The translations under genes and the position numbers were made by a program. A stretch of 64,000 nucleotides of DNA from Bryobacter aggregatus MPL3 (lineage in GTDB: Bacteria; Acidobacteriota; Terriglobia; Bryobacterales; Bryobacteraceae). Shown piece by piece: positions 41,985 through 49,561 of this stretch. Each line of letters starts with the position of its first letter. The stretch's first letter is position 1. The notes under the pieces were generated by a model. It had not been told where the DNA came from and did no database searches. It worked only from the letters and a program-made list of their open reading frames with translations. Location of the stretch: the NCBI RefSeq assembly GCF_000702445.1, contig NZ_JNIF01000003.1, forward strand, positions 2,976,001 to 3,040,000, in the 5' to 3' direction.

Positions 41985-42965
41985 CTAGCGAATCCTCTCC
42001 GTCACTGTTACCGCATTCGACAGCCGAAATGGAATTTTGGTCTCGACATCGATCTGCGCAGCTTTTCCGCGAGTCGCCAGCACCACACCTGTGCCCGCGC
42101 CCGCGCCGCTGGCGCCGCCAATCGCTGCACCCTTGCCGCCGCCGGCAATCGCGCCAATCGCCGCGCCGATTCCCGTCATGACGCCCACCTTCACCGCATC
42201 GCTCTTCTTGCTGCTCTCCGCCATGCGTTCCCAAGGATCGGTCCGCAACTCGATCTTTTGGCCATCACTTAATTGAATTCTGGTCAGTGCAATCGTCATG
42301 CGGGCGACACCCTTCACCCGGCCGCTGCGATCCAGCTCGACGATCTTTCCATCCACCTTCGCCCCACGTTCGGCCAACACCAGATCATTCACCACCAGCG
42401 GGGTGTCCAACACAGCGGTAAACGTATCGCCCGCAACATTCTTCTCGCTGTTCAACGTCGAATTGATCCGCACGCCAATACTCGTCCCTACCGGAATCGT
42501 CACGGTTTCGGGAACCCGGGCCGCTTTTGTCGCCATCGGATCTGGCCGTAGTATTTCCGGCGGGTGATTCTCATTGCGAACCCCCTCGCTCGGGGTATTG
42601 GGCTGCGGATTGGAATTCGAGAACGGCGGCAGCATCACACCCGGATTGCTCGTGTCGTTTTGTGCGGTCTTGACCGGTTCGGCCACTTTACCAGGGCGCA
42701 CCTCAACCGGAGCCGGTTTGGGCAAGGTCACGCTCCGGCGTGCTGCTTCTACGGGCCGTGGTTTCACCGGTTCCATGGTGGCGGCAATGTCAGCGGCATT
42801 GCCACTTGAACCCGCGACATCGCGCTCGACGATCTTTGCTTGCGTCGACGCCTGGGTCTCGGGGGACACTGGTACTTTGGTCTCTCCACGCCCAGTTAAG
42901 AAGACCGCAAGGACCCCCGCCAGAGCGGCGCCGCCAACAAAAGCCAACAAGATCTTCGGGTTCAT
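41985..42965 (-). CDS. Membrane-anchored protein with glycine-zipper domain
   Basis: The ATG at 42965 has AGGAG about 5 bp upstream and gives 326 residues. An N-terminal anchor (I-L-L-A-F-V-G-G-A-A-L-A-G-V-L-A-V-F) is followed by a Pro/Glu-rich linker (residues 30-150). Then comes a beta-rich domain around 165-260 (V-P-V-G-T-S-I-G-V-R-I-N-S-T-L, V-V-N-D-L-V-L-A-E-R-G-A-K-V-D-G-K) that is seen in conserved exported proteins. A glycine-zipper stretch (G-A-A-I-G-A-I-A-G-G-G-K-G) lies at about 275-300. The function is unknown; an envelope role is likely. It is divergent from dusB. Confidence 0.7.
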   Translation of the reverse strand: MNPKILLAFVGGAALAGVLAVFLTGRGETKVPVSPETQASTQAKIVERDVAGSSGNAADIAATMEPVKPRPVEAARRSVTLPKPAPVEVRPGKVAEPVKTAQNDTSNPGVMLPPFSNSNPQPNTPSEGVRNENHPPEILRPDPMATKAARVPETVTIPVGTSIGVRINSTLNSEKNVAGDTFTAVLDTPLVVNDLVLAERGAKVDGKIVELDRSGRVKGVARMTIALTRIQLSDGQKIELRTDPWERMAESSKKSDAVKVGVMTGIGAAIGAIAGGGKGAAIGGASGAGAGTGVVLATRGKAAQIDVETKIPFRLSNAVTVTERIR

Positions 42966-43038
42966 AAGTCTCCTGACGTAATTTTGATCGATGGCGTTTC
43001 TCGCTGCCACGTTAACAAACCCCGCATAATAGAGAAAG

Positions 43039-44061
43039 ATGCGCTCCTTCCCGCCCAATTTCGCAATTGGGAATACCCTCATCAGTCCCGCTACCGTACT
43101 GGCACCCATGGTGGGCGTCACCGACACGGTGTTCCGCCGCTTGATCCGCTCGCAGGGAGGCTGCGGACTCATCATGACAGAATTTACATCAAGTCACGGT
43201 GTTGTCAAAAGTTTTCGGAGAGGAAAACCCTCCAAGACCGAAAAACGGTATCTCTGTTTTGAACCAGAAGAACATCCGATTTCCTCGCAACTGTTCGGGT
43301 CCGATCCGGCGATCATGGCCGATGCGGCGCGCCATTGCGAAGATCTGGGCTTTAACTTTGTCGACATCAACTTTGGCTGCCCGGTCAAGAAGGTGGTCCG
43401 TTGCAATGGTGGGTCGGGCTGTCTGCGGGATCTGCCTCTGGTCGCAAACATCCTCAAGACCGTCAAGGCCGCTATTAACATTCCTCTCACCATGAAGTAC
43501 CGCGCAGGTTGGAATGACCATGAACTCGTTCATGTCGAGATTGCAAAGATGGCTGAGGATCTTGGTGTCGCTGCGATTGCTCTCCATCCCCGTACCCGGG
43601 AACAGGGCTACGCAGGCAAAGCCGACTGGACACGCATCGCGGAAGCGAAGGCTGCCGTCAAGATTCCCGTCATTGGCAATGGCGACGTCATCACGCCCGA
43701 AGACGCGATGCGCATGGTGCAGGAAACCAATTGCGATGCGGTCATGATTGGCCGCGCCGCCAGCTACAACCCTTGGATTTTCCGCCAGATTGGTGAATTT
43801 CTCGCAACCGGAAGCTATTGGCAACCTACCCAGCAGGATCGCTATGCGATCATGAAACGCTATTTCACGATGCTTGAAGAAACGCAATGGCCGGAAGCGG
43901 CCGGCAAGATGAAACAGTTCACCAGCTACTTTACGCACGGGGTCCGCAATGGTGCCCACTTGCGTGCCGGAATCTATCAAAAAACTGAACCTCGCGACAT
44001 CATTGACGCGGTGGATCGCTTCTTTGAACACGATTTGAATTCGGTCGACGCAGCAGCATGA
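43039..44061 (+). CDS. dusB: tRNA-dihydrouridine synthase (DusB type)
   Basis: This 340-residue FMN enzyme reduces uridine in tRNA. Motifs are [12 protein letters not shown] near residue 23, the active-site block N-F-G-C-P-V-K-K-V (catalytic Cys), K-Y-R-A-G-W and I-G-N-G-D-V, and I-G-R-A-A near the end. The stop overlaps the start of rnhA by 4 bp (ATGA). The 5' flank is shared with the divergent membrane protein. Confidence 0.93.
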   Translation: MRSFPPNFAIGNTLISPATVLAPMVGVTDTVFRRLIRSQGGCGLIMTEFTSSHGVVKSFRRGKPSKTEKRYLCFEPEEHPISSQLFGSDPAIMADAARHCEDLGFNFVDINFGCPVKKVVRCNGGSGCLRDLPLVANILKTVKAAINIPLTMKYRAGWNDHELVHVEIAKMAEDLGVAAIALHPRTREQGYAGKADWTRIAEAKAAVKIPVIGNGDVITPEDAMRMVQETNCDAVMIGRAASYNPWIFRQIGEFLATGSYWQPTQQDRYAIMKRYFTMLEETQWPEAAGKMKQFTSYFTHGVRNGAHLRAGIYQKTEPRDIIDAVDRFFEHDLNSVDAAA

Positions 44062-44504
44062 AGGTAGTGGAATTGATTACCGACGGGGCTTGCTCAGGCA
44101 ACCCCGGTCCGGGCGGCTGGGCTGCCGTTCTGCGCTTTGGCGCACACAAGAAAGAGATCTACGGCGCTGAGCCGCAGACCACCAACAACCGGATGGAATT
44201 GCGCGCGGCAGTGGAAGGTCTCAAGCTGCTCAAGGAACCCTGCACCGTCACCATCACCACGGATAGCGAATATGTCCGTAAGGGCATCACCGAGTGGATC
44301 CACGGCTGGAAGCGCAACAACTGGCGCACCAAGGACAAGAAGCCGGTCAAGAATCAGGATCTTTGGGAAGCGCTCGACTTCCAGGTCAGCCGTCACAAGG
44401 CGGAATGGAAATGGGTGAAGGGCCATGCCGATCATCCCGACAATAACCGTTGCGATGAACTCGCCGTCTTTGCTTCCAAGACGCAATCGAACTCCCCCCT
44501 ATGA
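44058..44504 (+). CDS. rnhA: Ribonuclease HI
   Basis: This 148-residue protein has the RNase HI catalytic acids: Asp9 in [14 protein letters not shown], Glu in N-N-R-M-E-L-R-A, Asp in T-D-S-E-Y-V, and a late Asp in N-N-R-C-D-E-L-A. It also shows W-V-K-G-H-A. It removes the RNA strand of RNA-DNA hybrids. It overlaps both dusB and hemD by 4 bp, so the three are one transcript. Confidence 0.97.
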   Translation: MKVVELITDGACSGNPGPGGWAAVLRFGAHKKEIYGAEPQTTNNRMELRAAVEGLKLLKEPCTVTITTDSEYVRKGITEWIHGWKRNNWRTKDKKPVKNQDLWEALDFQVSRHKAEWKWVKGHADHPDNNRCDELAVFASKTQSNSPL

Positions 44505-45304
44505 CCCGTGTGCTTGCTTTTGAATCCCGCCGTGCCAACGAGATTGCGATCCTGTTTCGCAATCTCGGCTGGGAGCCTACGGTCGTTCCCGTGTTCTCCG
44601 AAGCACCCCAGGACGATCCGAAAGAAGCGCTCCAGTTTGCCGCCGATTTATTCGCTGGCCGCTATGAGCAGGTTATTTTTCTGACGGGTGTCGGCATCCG
44701 CCATCTCCTCAAAACTCTCGCCCCGCATTATCCGCAGGAGGCGATTCTCGCTGCGCTGCAAAAGATCGTGACGGTGCCCCGTGGCCCCAAGCCTTCGGTG
44801 GTCCTGCGTGAGTTCGGAATCACCCCTTCCATCCTCATTCGCGAGCCGGCAACTTGGCGCGAGATTCTCGCCACACTGCAAAACGAACCCAAACGCAGCA
44901 CGGCTGTGATCGAGTATGGCCGCAGCGATACCCGGCTACTTGCCGGACTCACGGAACTGGGCATCCCGCACCAATCGGTCGCGGTCTATCACTATGAGTT
45001 CCCGTCTGACCTCAGCCCGGTGCGCGACACGCTGCAGGCGCTCGCCGGGTCTGAATTCGACATTGTTGTTTTCACCTCAAGCGTGCAATACCAGTTTCTG
45101 GTGGCGGCCGCAGAGACGCTCAGCGTTGGCGAAGGATGGAAACAGGGATTGCGGGGCTCCTATGTTGCCTCCATCGGTCCCACAATGACAGAAACGCTGG
45201 AGGCCGACGGGATCCCCGTTGCCTTCACTCCATCCGCATCGAAGATGGGCATTCTGGCGCACGAACTCTCCAAGGTCTACGTCGCAAAAGCGAAGAGTCT
45301 CTAG
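44501..45304 (+). CDS. hemD: Uroporphyrinogen-III synthase (HemD)
   Basis: This 267-residue protein matches HemD, which closes hydroxymethylbilane to uroporphyrinogen III in haem synthesis. Family sequence identity is low, but the two-domain fold is visible: [11 protein letters not shown] start, [11 protein letters not shown] near 65, and [10 protein letters not shown] at 188. The TAG stop (45302-45304) is made of the TA target duplicate and the first base of the adjacent IS630-family element. Without the element, the host sequence would also read TAG, so the protein is intact. Confidence 0.85.
   Translation: MTRVLAFESRRANEIAILFRNLGWEPTVVPVFSEAPQDDPKEALQFAADLFAGRYEQVIFLTGVGIRHLLKTLAPHYPQEAILAALQKIVTVPRGPKPSVVLREFGITPSILIREPATWREILATLQNEPKRSTAVIEYGRSDTRLLAGLTELGIPHQSVAVYHYEFPSDLSPVRDTLQALAGSEFDIVVFTSSVQYQFLVAAAETLSVGEGWKQGLRGSYVASIGPTMTETLEADGIPVAFTPSASKMGILAHELSKVYVAKAKSL
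45302..45303. repeat. TA target-site duplication, left
   Basis: TA at the left edge of the IS630-family element, matching TA at 46492-46493. It forms the first two bases of the hemD stop codon. Confidence 0.85.
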
Positions 45305-45315
45305 TCTCCTGAGTC
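45304..45315. repeat. IS630 left terminal inverted repeat
   Basis: 12 bp, GTCTCCTGAGTC, perfect inverse of 46480-46491. Confidence 0.9.
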
Positions 45316-45359
45316 CTAAGTGGCTGGCATAATATAACCGCTTGTTCTATGGTTGAAGC

Positions 45360-46481
45360 ATGGAAGCGAAGCGAGGACGACCCAAGAAGCAGGAGTTGGT
45401 GGTAACCGAGCAGCAACGGGAAGAGTTGGAACGGTTGGTGCGGCAGCCAAGAAAGTCCCGAGCAACAGCGTTTCGGGCACGAATCATCCTGGAATGCGAC
45501 GGCGGATTGAGTAACGCCGCAGTTGCGGCGAAGCTGAGGACAACTGGGTTTACTGTTGGATTCTGGCGTAATCGTTTCATTGTGGGCGGGATCTCAACTT
45601 TGGGAGATGAGCCTCGGCCCGGGGCGCCACGAGAAATCGGCGACGACAAGATTGAGCAGGTCGTCCGGCTCACACTGGAGAAGGCCCCCAAGGGAGCAAC
45701 CCATTGGTCCAGCCGAATGCTGGCGACGAGAACAGGACTGAGTCAATCCACCATCAGCCGCATCTGGCGTGCCTTTGGTCTGAAGCCACATCGAAGCGAA
45801 ACCTTCCAGTTGTCGAACGATCCGTTGCTGGTTGACAAAGTGCGGGACATTATTGGGCTCTATCTGTCGCCCCCGCATCATGCGTTGGTGCTGTGCGTGG
45901 ATGAGAAAAGTCAGATCCAGGCGCTAAGCCGGAACCAACCCGTGTTGCCGCTACGAAGCGGTCAACTTGAGCGCCGCACGCACGACTATCAACGACATGG
46001 AGTGACCAGTCTGTTTGCGGCTCTGGATATCGCCACCGGCCGGGTATTGGGCAAATGCTATCGCCGTCATCGCTCTGTAGAGTTCCTCGATTTCTTGAAA
46101 AAAATCGATGCGGCCGCCCCTGCCGACCTGGATGTCCATCTGGTGCTGGATAACTACGGAACGCACAAGACCGCCAAGGTTCGACAGTGGCTCCAAAAGA
46201 GGCCCCGGTATCATCTGCACTTTACTCCCACACATGCCTCTTGGTTGAACCAAGTCGAACGCTGGTTTGCGTTGTTGACACAACGGCAAATCAAGCGTGG
46301 CTCTCATCGAAGCGTCTCGGAACTAGAGGACGCTATTCGGAAGTTCATTGCCGTGCACAACGAGCAACCCAAACCATTCCTCTGGACCAAATCTGCCTCT
46401 CAAATTCTTGAGTCCATCGCCCGCTTTGCTTCAACCACCCTTGCCGCCCATCAACCGAACACTTCTGCTAGAAATCAATGA
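45360..46481 (+). CDS. IS630-family transposase (DDE)
   Basis: This 373-residue transposase has an N-terminal helix-turn-helix region (residues 30-140; [10 protein letters not shown], then [10 protein letters not shown]) and a C-terminal DDE domain. The catalytic acids are Asp181 ([10 protein letters not shown]), Asp264 ([10 protein letters not shown]) and Glu300 ([10 protein letters not shown]). The frame is full length and undamaged. The stop codon TGA (46479-46481) lies partly in the right inverted repeat. Confidence 0.97.
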   Translation: MEAKRGRPKKQELVVTEQQREELERLVRQPRKSRATAFRARIILECDGGLSNAAVAAKLRTTGFTVGFWRNRFIVGGISTLGDEPRPGAPREIGDDKIEQVVRLTLEKAPKGATHWSSRMLATRTGLSQSTISRIWRAFGLKPHRSETFQLSNDPLLVDKVRDIIGLYLSPPHHALVLCVDEKSQIQALSRNQPVLPLRSGQLERRTHDYQRHGVTSLFAALDIATGRVLGKCYRRHRSVEFLDFLKKIDAAAPADLDVHLVLDNYGTHKTAKVRQWLQKRPRYHLHFTPTHASWLNQVERWFALLTQRQIKRGSHRSVSELEDAIRKFIAVHNEQPKPFLWTKSASQILESIARFASTTLAAHQPNTSARNQ

Positions 46482-46491
46482 CTCAGGAGAC
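46480..46491. repeat. IS630 right terminal inverted repeat
   Basis: 12-bp perfect inverse of the left repeat; TA at 46492-46493 completes the target duplicate. Confidence 0.9.
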
Positions 46492-46640
46492 TAGGGCACG
46501 ATTCGCGAAATCCAGTCGTCTGAGAGCGAAACTACTCTTTTCAGAGAGGCGCTGAGATGAAGTCGCTGAGGCCTGAGTCAGAGGACCATCCGCCGTTTTG
46601 AGCAGTTGGTCGTATAGACGCTAGGCCTCCTGTTGACCAG

Positions 46641-47423
46641 CTAGAGCGAGCGAACCCGTAAGTTCCGGAACCAGGCTTCGTCCCCGTGGTTCTGGAGCAG
46701 GATCGGGCTCTTCTTCTTGGGCTGCTCGGTGAGCAGCTTGTACACCGGATGCGTGTCGCCCCAGCGCGCCTTGGCTCCTTCGGCAATCACCGGACTCTTC
46801 AGGCTGGCATCCACTACTTTCACGCCGTTCACCCAATGCTCGACGTGATCGCCTTTCACCACCAGCTTTGCCGTATTCCACTCACCGGGCTTCTTTGAGA
46901 CAAGCTGGCTCGGTTTGATAAAGCTATAGAGGGCGCCGGTCTGCTGGTTGTCCTTCAGCTTGTAGCTGTAGTTGTTGTCGTCAATCAACTGGAACTCAAA
47001 GGCGACAGTATATAGCTGGCCATGTTCATTCGGCTTCAGCTTGGCCCGGTCACTCGGATGCCGCTCATACTCATCGCGCAAGGTGTCTTCAAACTTCTTG
47101 CTGGGGCGGGGAAGACTCTCGTTCAGGAACACCGCATCCTGCAAGCGATACTTCACCCCGCTATTGCCGCGCGGCGATACCTTCCATTCAAACTCCAGCT
47201 CGAAATCCGTGTATTCGCCAAGCGAGAACAGATCCTCGTTGATCCAGGGTTTACTGGTGGAATGGATTGCGCCGTCTTCGATGGTCCAGCCATTTCCCGG
47301 AACTTGCAGCGTCCGGACATCGCGCCATCCGGCAAAGCTCTTGCCATCAAAAAGGCTCTTCCACTGTGATTGCGCGAAGGCCGCGCTCAGACAAATTGCT
47401 GCTGCGATCAGGATCCGTTTCAT
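46641..47423 (-). CDS. DUF1080 (3-keto-disaccharide hydrolase-like, LamG-fold) exported protein
   Basis: The ATG at 47423 gives 260 residues with a signal peptide (M-K-R-I-L-I-A-A-A-I-C-L-S-A-A-F-A-Q). The mature part is DUF1080: W-K-S-L-F-D-G-K-S-F-A-G-W near the start, D-F-E-L-E-F-E-W-K-V-S-P-R-G-N-S-G-V-K-Y-R in the middle, and I-L-L-Q-N-H-G-D-E-A-W-F-R-N-L-R-V at the end. Family members are concanavalin-like jelly rolls; some hydrolyse 3-keto sugars. The enzyme is expected in the periplasm. It is divergent from the Sm-like protein gene. Confidence 0.9.
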   Translation of the reverse strand: MKRILIAAAICLSAAFAQSQWKSLFDGKSFAGWRDVRTLQVPGNGWTIEDGAIHSTSKPWINEDLFSLGEYTDFELEFEWKVSPRGNSGVKYRLQDAVFLNESLPRPSKKFEDTLRDEYERHPSDRAKLKPNEHGQLYTVAFEFQLIDDNNYSYKLKDNQQTGALYSFIKPSQLVSKKPGEWNTAKLVVKGDHVEHWVNGVKVVDASLKSPVIAEGAKARWGDTHPVYKLLTEQPKKKSPILLQNHGDEAWFRNLRVRSL

Positions 47424-47437
47424 CTGTCGACTATCAT

Positions 47438-47920
47438 ATGAAAGCGATGTCGACGGGGTTTCAAAAACTGCTGCAAAAGAATCTGGGAGCCGCACCGCTC
47501 ACCCTCACTCTCAAGTCTGGAATCGAAATGCGAGGCACGGTCCAAAAGCTGGAAGAAGACCTGGTCACACTCGCCGTGCCAACAGGCAGCCAGGCCTGGG
47601 TCGATTTGCACGAGATTGCGGCAGTTCTGATCCATACTCCCCCGCTGCCCGCTCCGGTTAGCAACGCAAAAGTCTCCTATCGCTGGAAGAACAATCCGCC
47701 GGCCGATGCGGAACTTGCCACGGCGCAAGTGCTGCTGGGTTCCATTGTGGAGGCGCTGCAGGCCTTGTCTGCGGAAGACCAGATCCAGAGCATCCGCCTC
47801 TTCTCCGGTGAACCCGGCCGTTTCCGCATCGAAGGCAGCAACCTGGAAGCTGGCTTCACACACGAGGAGCCACCACTCCCGGCGCGCGAAATCGTCTCCC
47901 TACTGGCCGCGATTCTCTAG
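47438..47920 (+). CDS. Protein with an Sm/Hfq-like N-terminal barrel, function unknown
   Basis: The ATG at 47438 gives 160 residues without a signal. Residues 20-65 (L-T-L-T-L-K-S-G-I-E-M-R-G-T-V-Q-K-L-E-E-D-L-V-T-L) read like an Sm-fold strand-turn pattern; the rest (about 75-160) is helical and acidic. A role in RNA binding is only a guess. It is convergent with queG, overlapping by 21 bp at the 3' ends. Confidence 0.6.
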   Translation: MKAMSTGFQKLLQKNLGAAPLTLTLKSGIEMRGTVQKLEEDLVTLAVPTGSQAWVDLHEIAAVLIHTPPLPAPVSNAKVSYRWKNNPPADAELATAQVLLGSIVEALQALSAEDQIQSIRLFSGEPGRFRIEGSNLEAGFTHEEPPLPAREIVSLLAAIL

Positions 47921-48835
47921 CGCCACCCGCACATTCCGGTTGAAGCCCTCGCGCTTTGTCCTGGCGACAGGTGTCTTGCGAAATCGTTCCCGAAACTCTT
48001 CTTCTCCCATCTCGGCTAAGGGCGGACAGGCGTTACGCGCCTGGAAGGCCGGCTCTGCCGTCACCGGGGCGCGGCGGTTCCACGGGCAAACATCCTGGCA
48101 AATGTCGCAGCCAAACAGATGCTGGCCAAATGCGGCGCGCAACTCCGGAGGCGCTTCCGTTTTGGCTTCGATTGTCCAATAGCTGATGCACAGGCCGCTA
48201 TCGATCTTCCATCCCGTGCCCTCGGGGACAATGGCGGCTGTCGGGCAGGCTTCGATGCAGCGGCGGCAACTCCCGCAGCGGTCCGGTGGGGGCGTCCCAT
48301 AGTGGTCCACCTCCAGGCTCAGCAGTAACTCGCCGAGAAAGAACCAACTGCCGGAGCCCTGATGGATCAGACAGCTATTCTTGCCCACCCATCCGAGGCC
48401 TGCCTCGCGCGCATAGCTCCGTTCGAGTAGCGGTGCCGTATCCACCACCACCCGCGATTCAAAGGGCTCCCCAATCTGCTCGGCCAACTTGGCGGCCACC
48501 CGCTCCAGACCTTCGCGCAACACGTCATGATAGTCGCGCTGGCCCCAGGCATAGCGCGAGATCCAGCCTGTCCCGTCTGCAACGCGCTCTGGCCCTTCCG
48601 TGTTGTACAGCTTCCCGACGCAAAGCATTGTCTTGGCGCTTGGGAGCAGATGCCGCGGGTCGGCCCGGACTCCGGCACGATGGTCGGTCAGGTAAGTCAT
48701 GCCCGCCGCCATCCCATCCTCCACCCAACTCCGATACATCTGATAGTCGGCATGGGGCAGGGCAGGGGTAAGGCCGGCCAACTCAAAGCCCTCCTCATGC
48801 GCGGTATCGAGGAGGATTTGCGCAGCAACAGGCAC
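47900..48835 (-). CDS. queG: Epoxyqueuosine reductase QueG
   Basis: This 311-residue cobalamin- and iron-sulfur-dependent enzyme carries out the last step of queuosine synthesis in tRNA. Two iron-sulfur clusters are supported by C187-x2-C190-x2-C193-x3-C197 (C-G-S-C-R-R-C-I-E-A-C-P) and C216 with C243-x2-C246-x3-C250 (C-D-I-C-Q-D-V-C-P-W-N). The N-terminal half has the DUF1730 domain with V-V-V-D-T-A-P-L-L-E-R. The gene is divergent from the exported protein at 48853. The remaining queuosine genes are not in the window. Confidence 0.95.
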   Translation of the reverse strand: MPVAAQILLDTAHEEGFELAGLTPALPHADYQMYRSWVEDGMAAGMTYLTDHRAGVRADPRHLLPSAKTMLCVGKLYNTEGPERVADGTGWISRYAWGQRDYHDVLREGLERVAAKLAEQIGEPFESRVVVDTAPLLERSYAREAGLGWVGKNSCLIHQGSGSWFFLGELLLSLEVDHYGTPPPDRCGSCRRCIEACPTAAIVPEGTGWKIDSGLCISYWTIEAKTEAPPELRAAFGQHLFGCDICQDVCPWNRRAPVTAEPAFQARNACPPLAEMGEEEFRERFRKTPVARTKREGFNRNVRVALENRGQ

Positions 48836-48852
48836 AGTGTAATTATCAACCT

Positions 48853-49389
48853 ATGTGGCTTGTGCTTTTCCTGCTGGCTGCGGCGGACCTCGCCGGCATC
48901 CTCCAGAGCCTCGACAATCCAGCCACTCGCGCCGCCGCCCAGCGCTCGTTGATTGCGCTCGCCGAATCTGGCGATCCGTCCGCCCGTCTGGAAGCAGCGC
49001 TGCGCAGCCGCAAAGGGGAACTGCCCGCTTTGCCCGCTGCTCGCGCCACCCGCTGGTTTGCCCAGGCGCTCAAAGCTCGTATCCCCCTCGCCTGTCTCGA
49101 ACAGGCAAAGATCGAGATCGATGCGCGGAAGAATCCGGAACCGATGCTCCGTTGTGCCGCTCAGGCGAGAATCCCCGAATCGCGCTATCTCTTGGGCCGC
49201 CTGCTTCTCAATCGAAGCGCCGCTGAGGATGAGCCGCAACGCTTTGAAGGACTTGCGTTGCTTGCCCTCTCGGCAAAGGCCGGCTATGCTCCCGCTCTCC
49301 GCCGCTGGGATCTGCTCCTCGACGATCTGACCGCAGAAGACATCGAACGAGTCGAACAGACAGCGAACCGTCTCGATTTTGGCCAGTAG
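48853..49389 (+). CDS. Small exported, Sel1-like helical protein
   Basis: This 178-residue protein begins with a short signal peptide (M-W-L-V-L-F-L-L-A-A-A-D-L-A). The rest is helical with repeat-like blocks (S-G-D-P-S-A-R-L-E-A-A-L near 38 and Y-L-L-G-R-L-L-L...G-L-A-L-L-A-L-S-A-K-A-G-Y near 110-145), similar to Sel1/TPR solenoids. The function is unknown. It lies 172 bp upstream of the radical SAM gene. Confidence 0.6.
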   Translation: MWLVLFLLAAADLAGILQSLDNPATRAAAQRSLIALAESGDPSARLEAALRSRKGELPALPAARATRWFAQALKARIPLACLEQAKIEIDARKNPEPMLRCAAQARIPESRYLLGRLLLNRSAAEDEPQRFEGLALLALSAKAGYAPALRRWDLLLDDLTAEDIERVEQTANRLDFGQ

Positions 49390-49561
49390 CTTCGATTTTT
49401 CTTCGTATTCCCTCTTTGCAATTCAACTCTGCTCTTTGCATTCCGACCGCAAAATGGAGCCATTCGCTTGAGATCTACTTCCTCAAAAGCGAAGGAGCAT
49501 TAACCTATCACCATACGAGTGGGATCACCCACCAAATTTTTGCGACTCAGCACGGAGAACA

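Larger units (their letters stand above)
45304..46491 (+). mobile_element. IS630-family insertion sequence, 1188 bp
   Basis: A complete element bounded by 12-bp perfect terminal inverted repeats (GTCTCCTGAGTC at 45304-45315 and its reverse complement at 46480-46491) and flanked by the TA target duplicate typical of IS630/Tc1-type elements. It holds one intact transposase gene. It is inserted in the TAG stop of hemD; the first G of the left repeat restores the stop. No mutation in the transposase is seen, so the insertion may be recent or the element active. Confidence 0.92.

Noticed and set aside
41860-42234. 124-codon minus-strand frame over tRNA-Thr
   Set aside because: Ends in the typical antisense-tRNA peptide pattern and overlaps the real gene at 41985 in another frame.
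45302-45304. hemD truncated by the IS element
   Set aside because: The right flank shows that the pre-insertion sequence also read TAG at this point, so the protein is complete.
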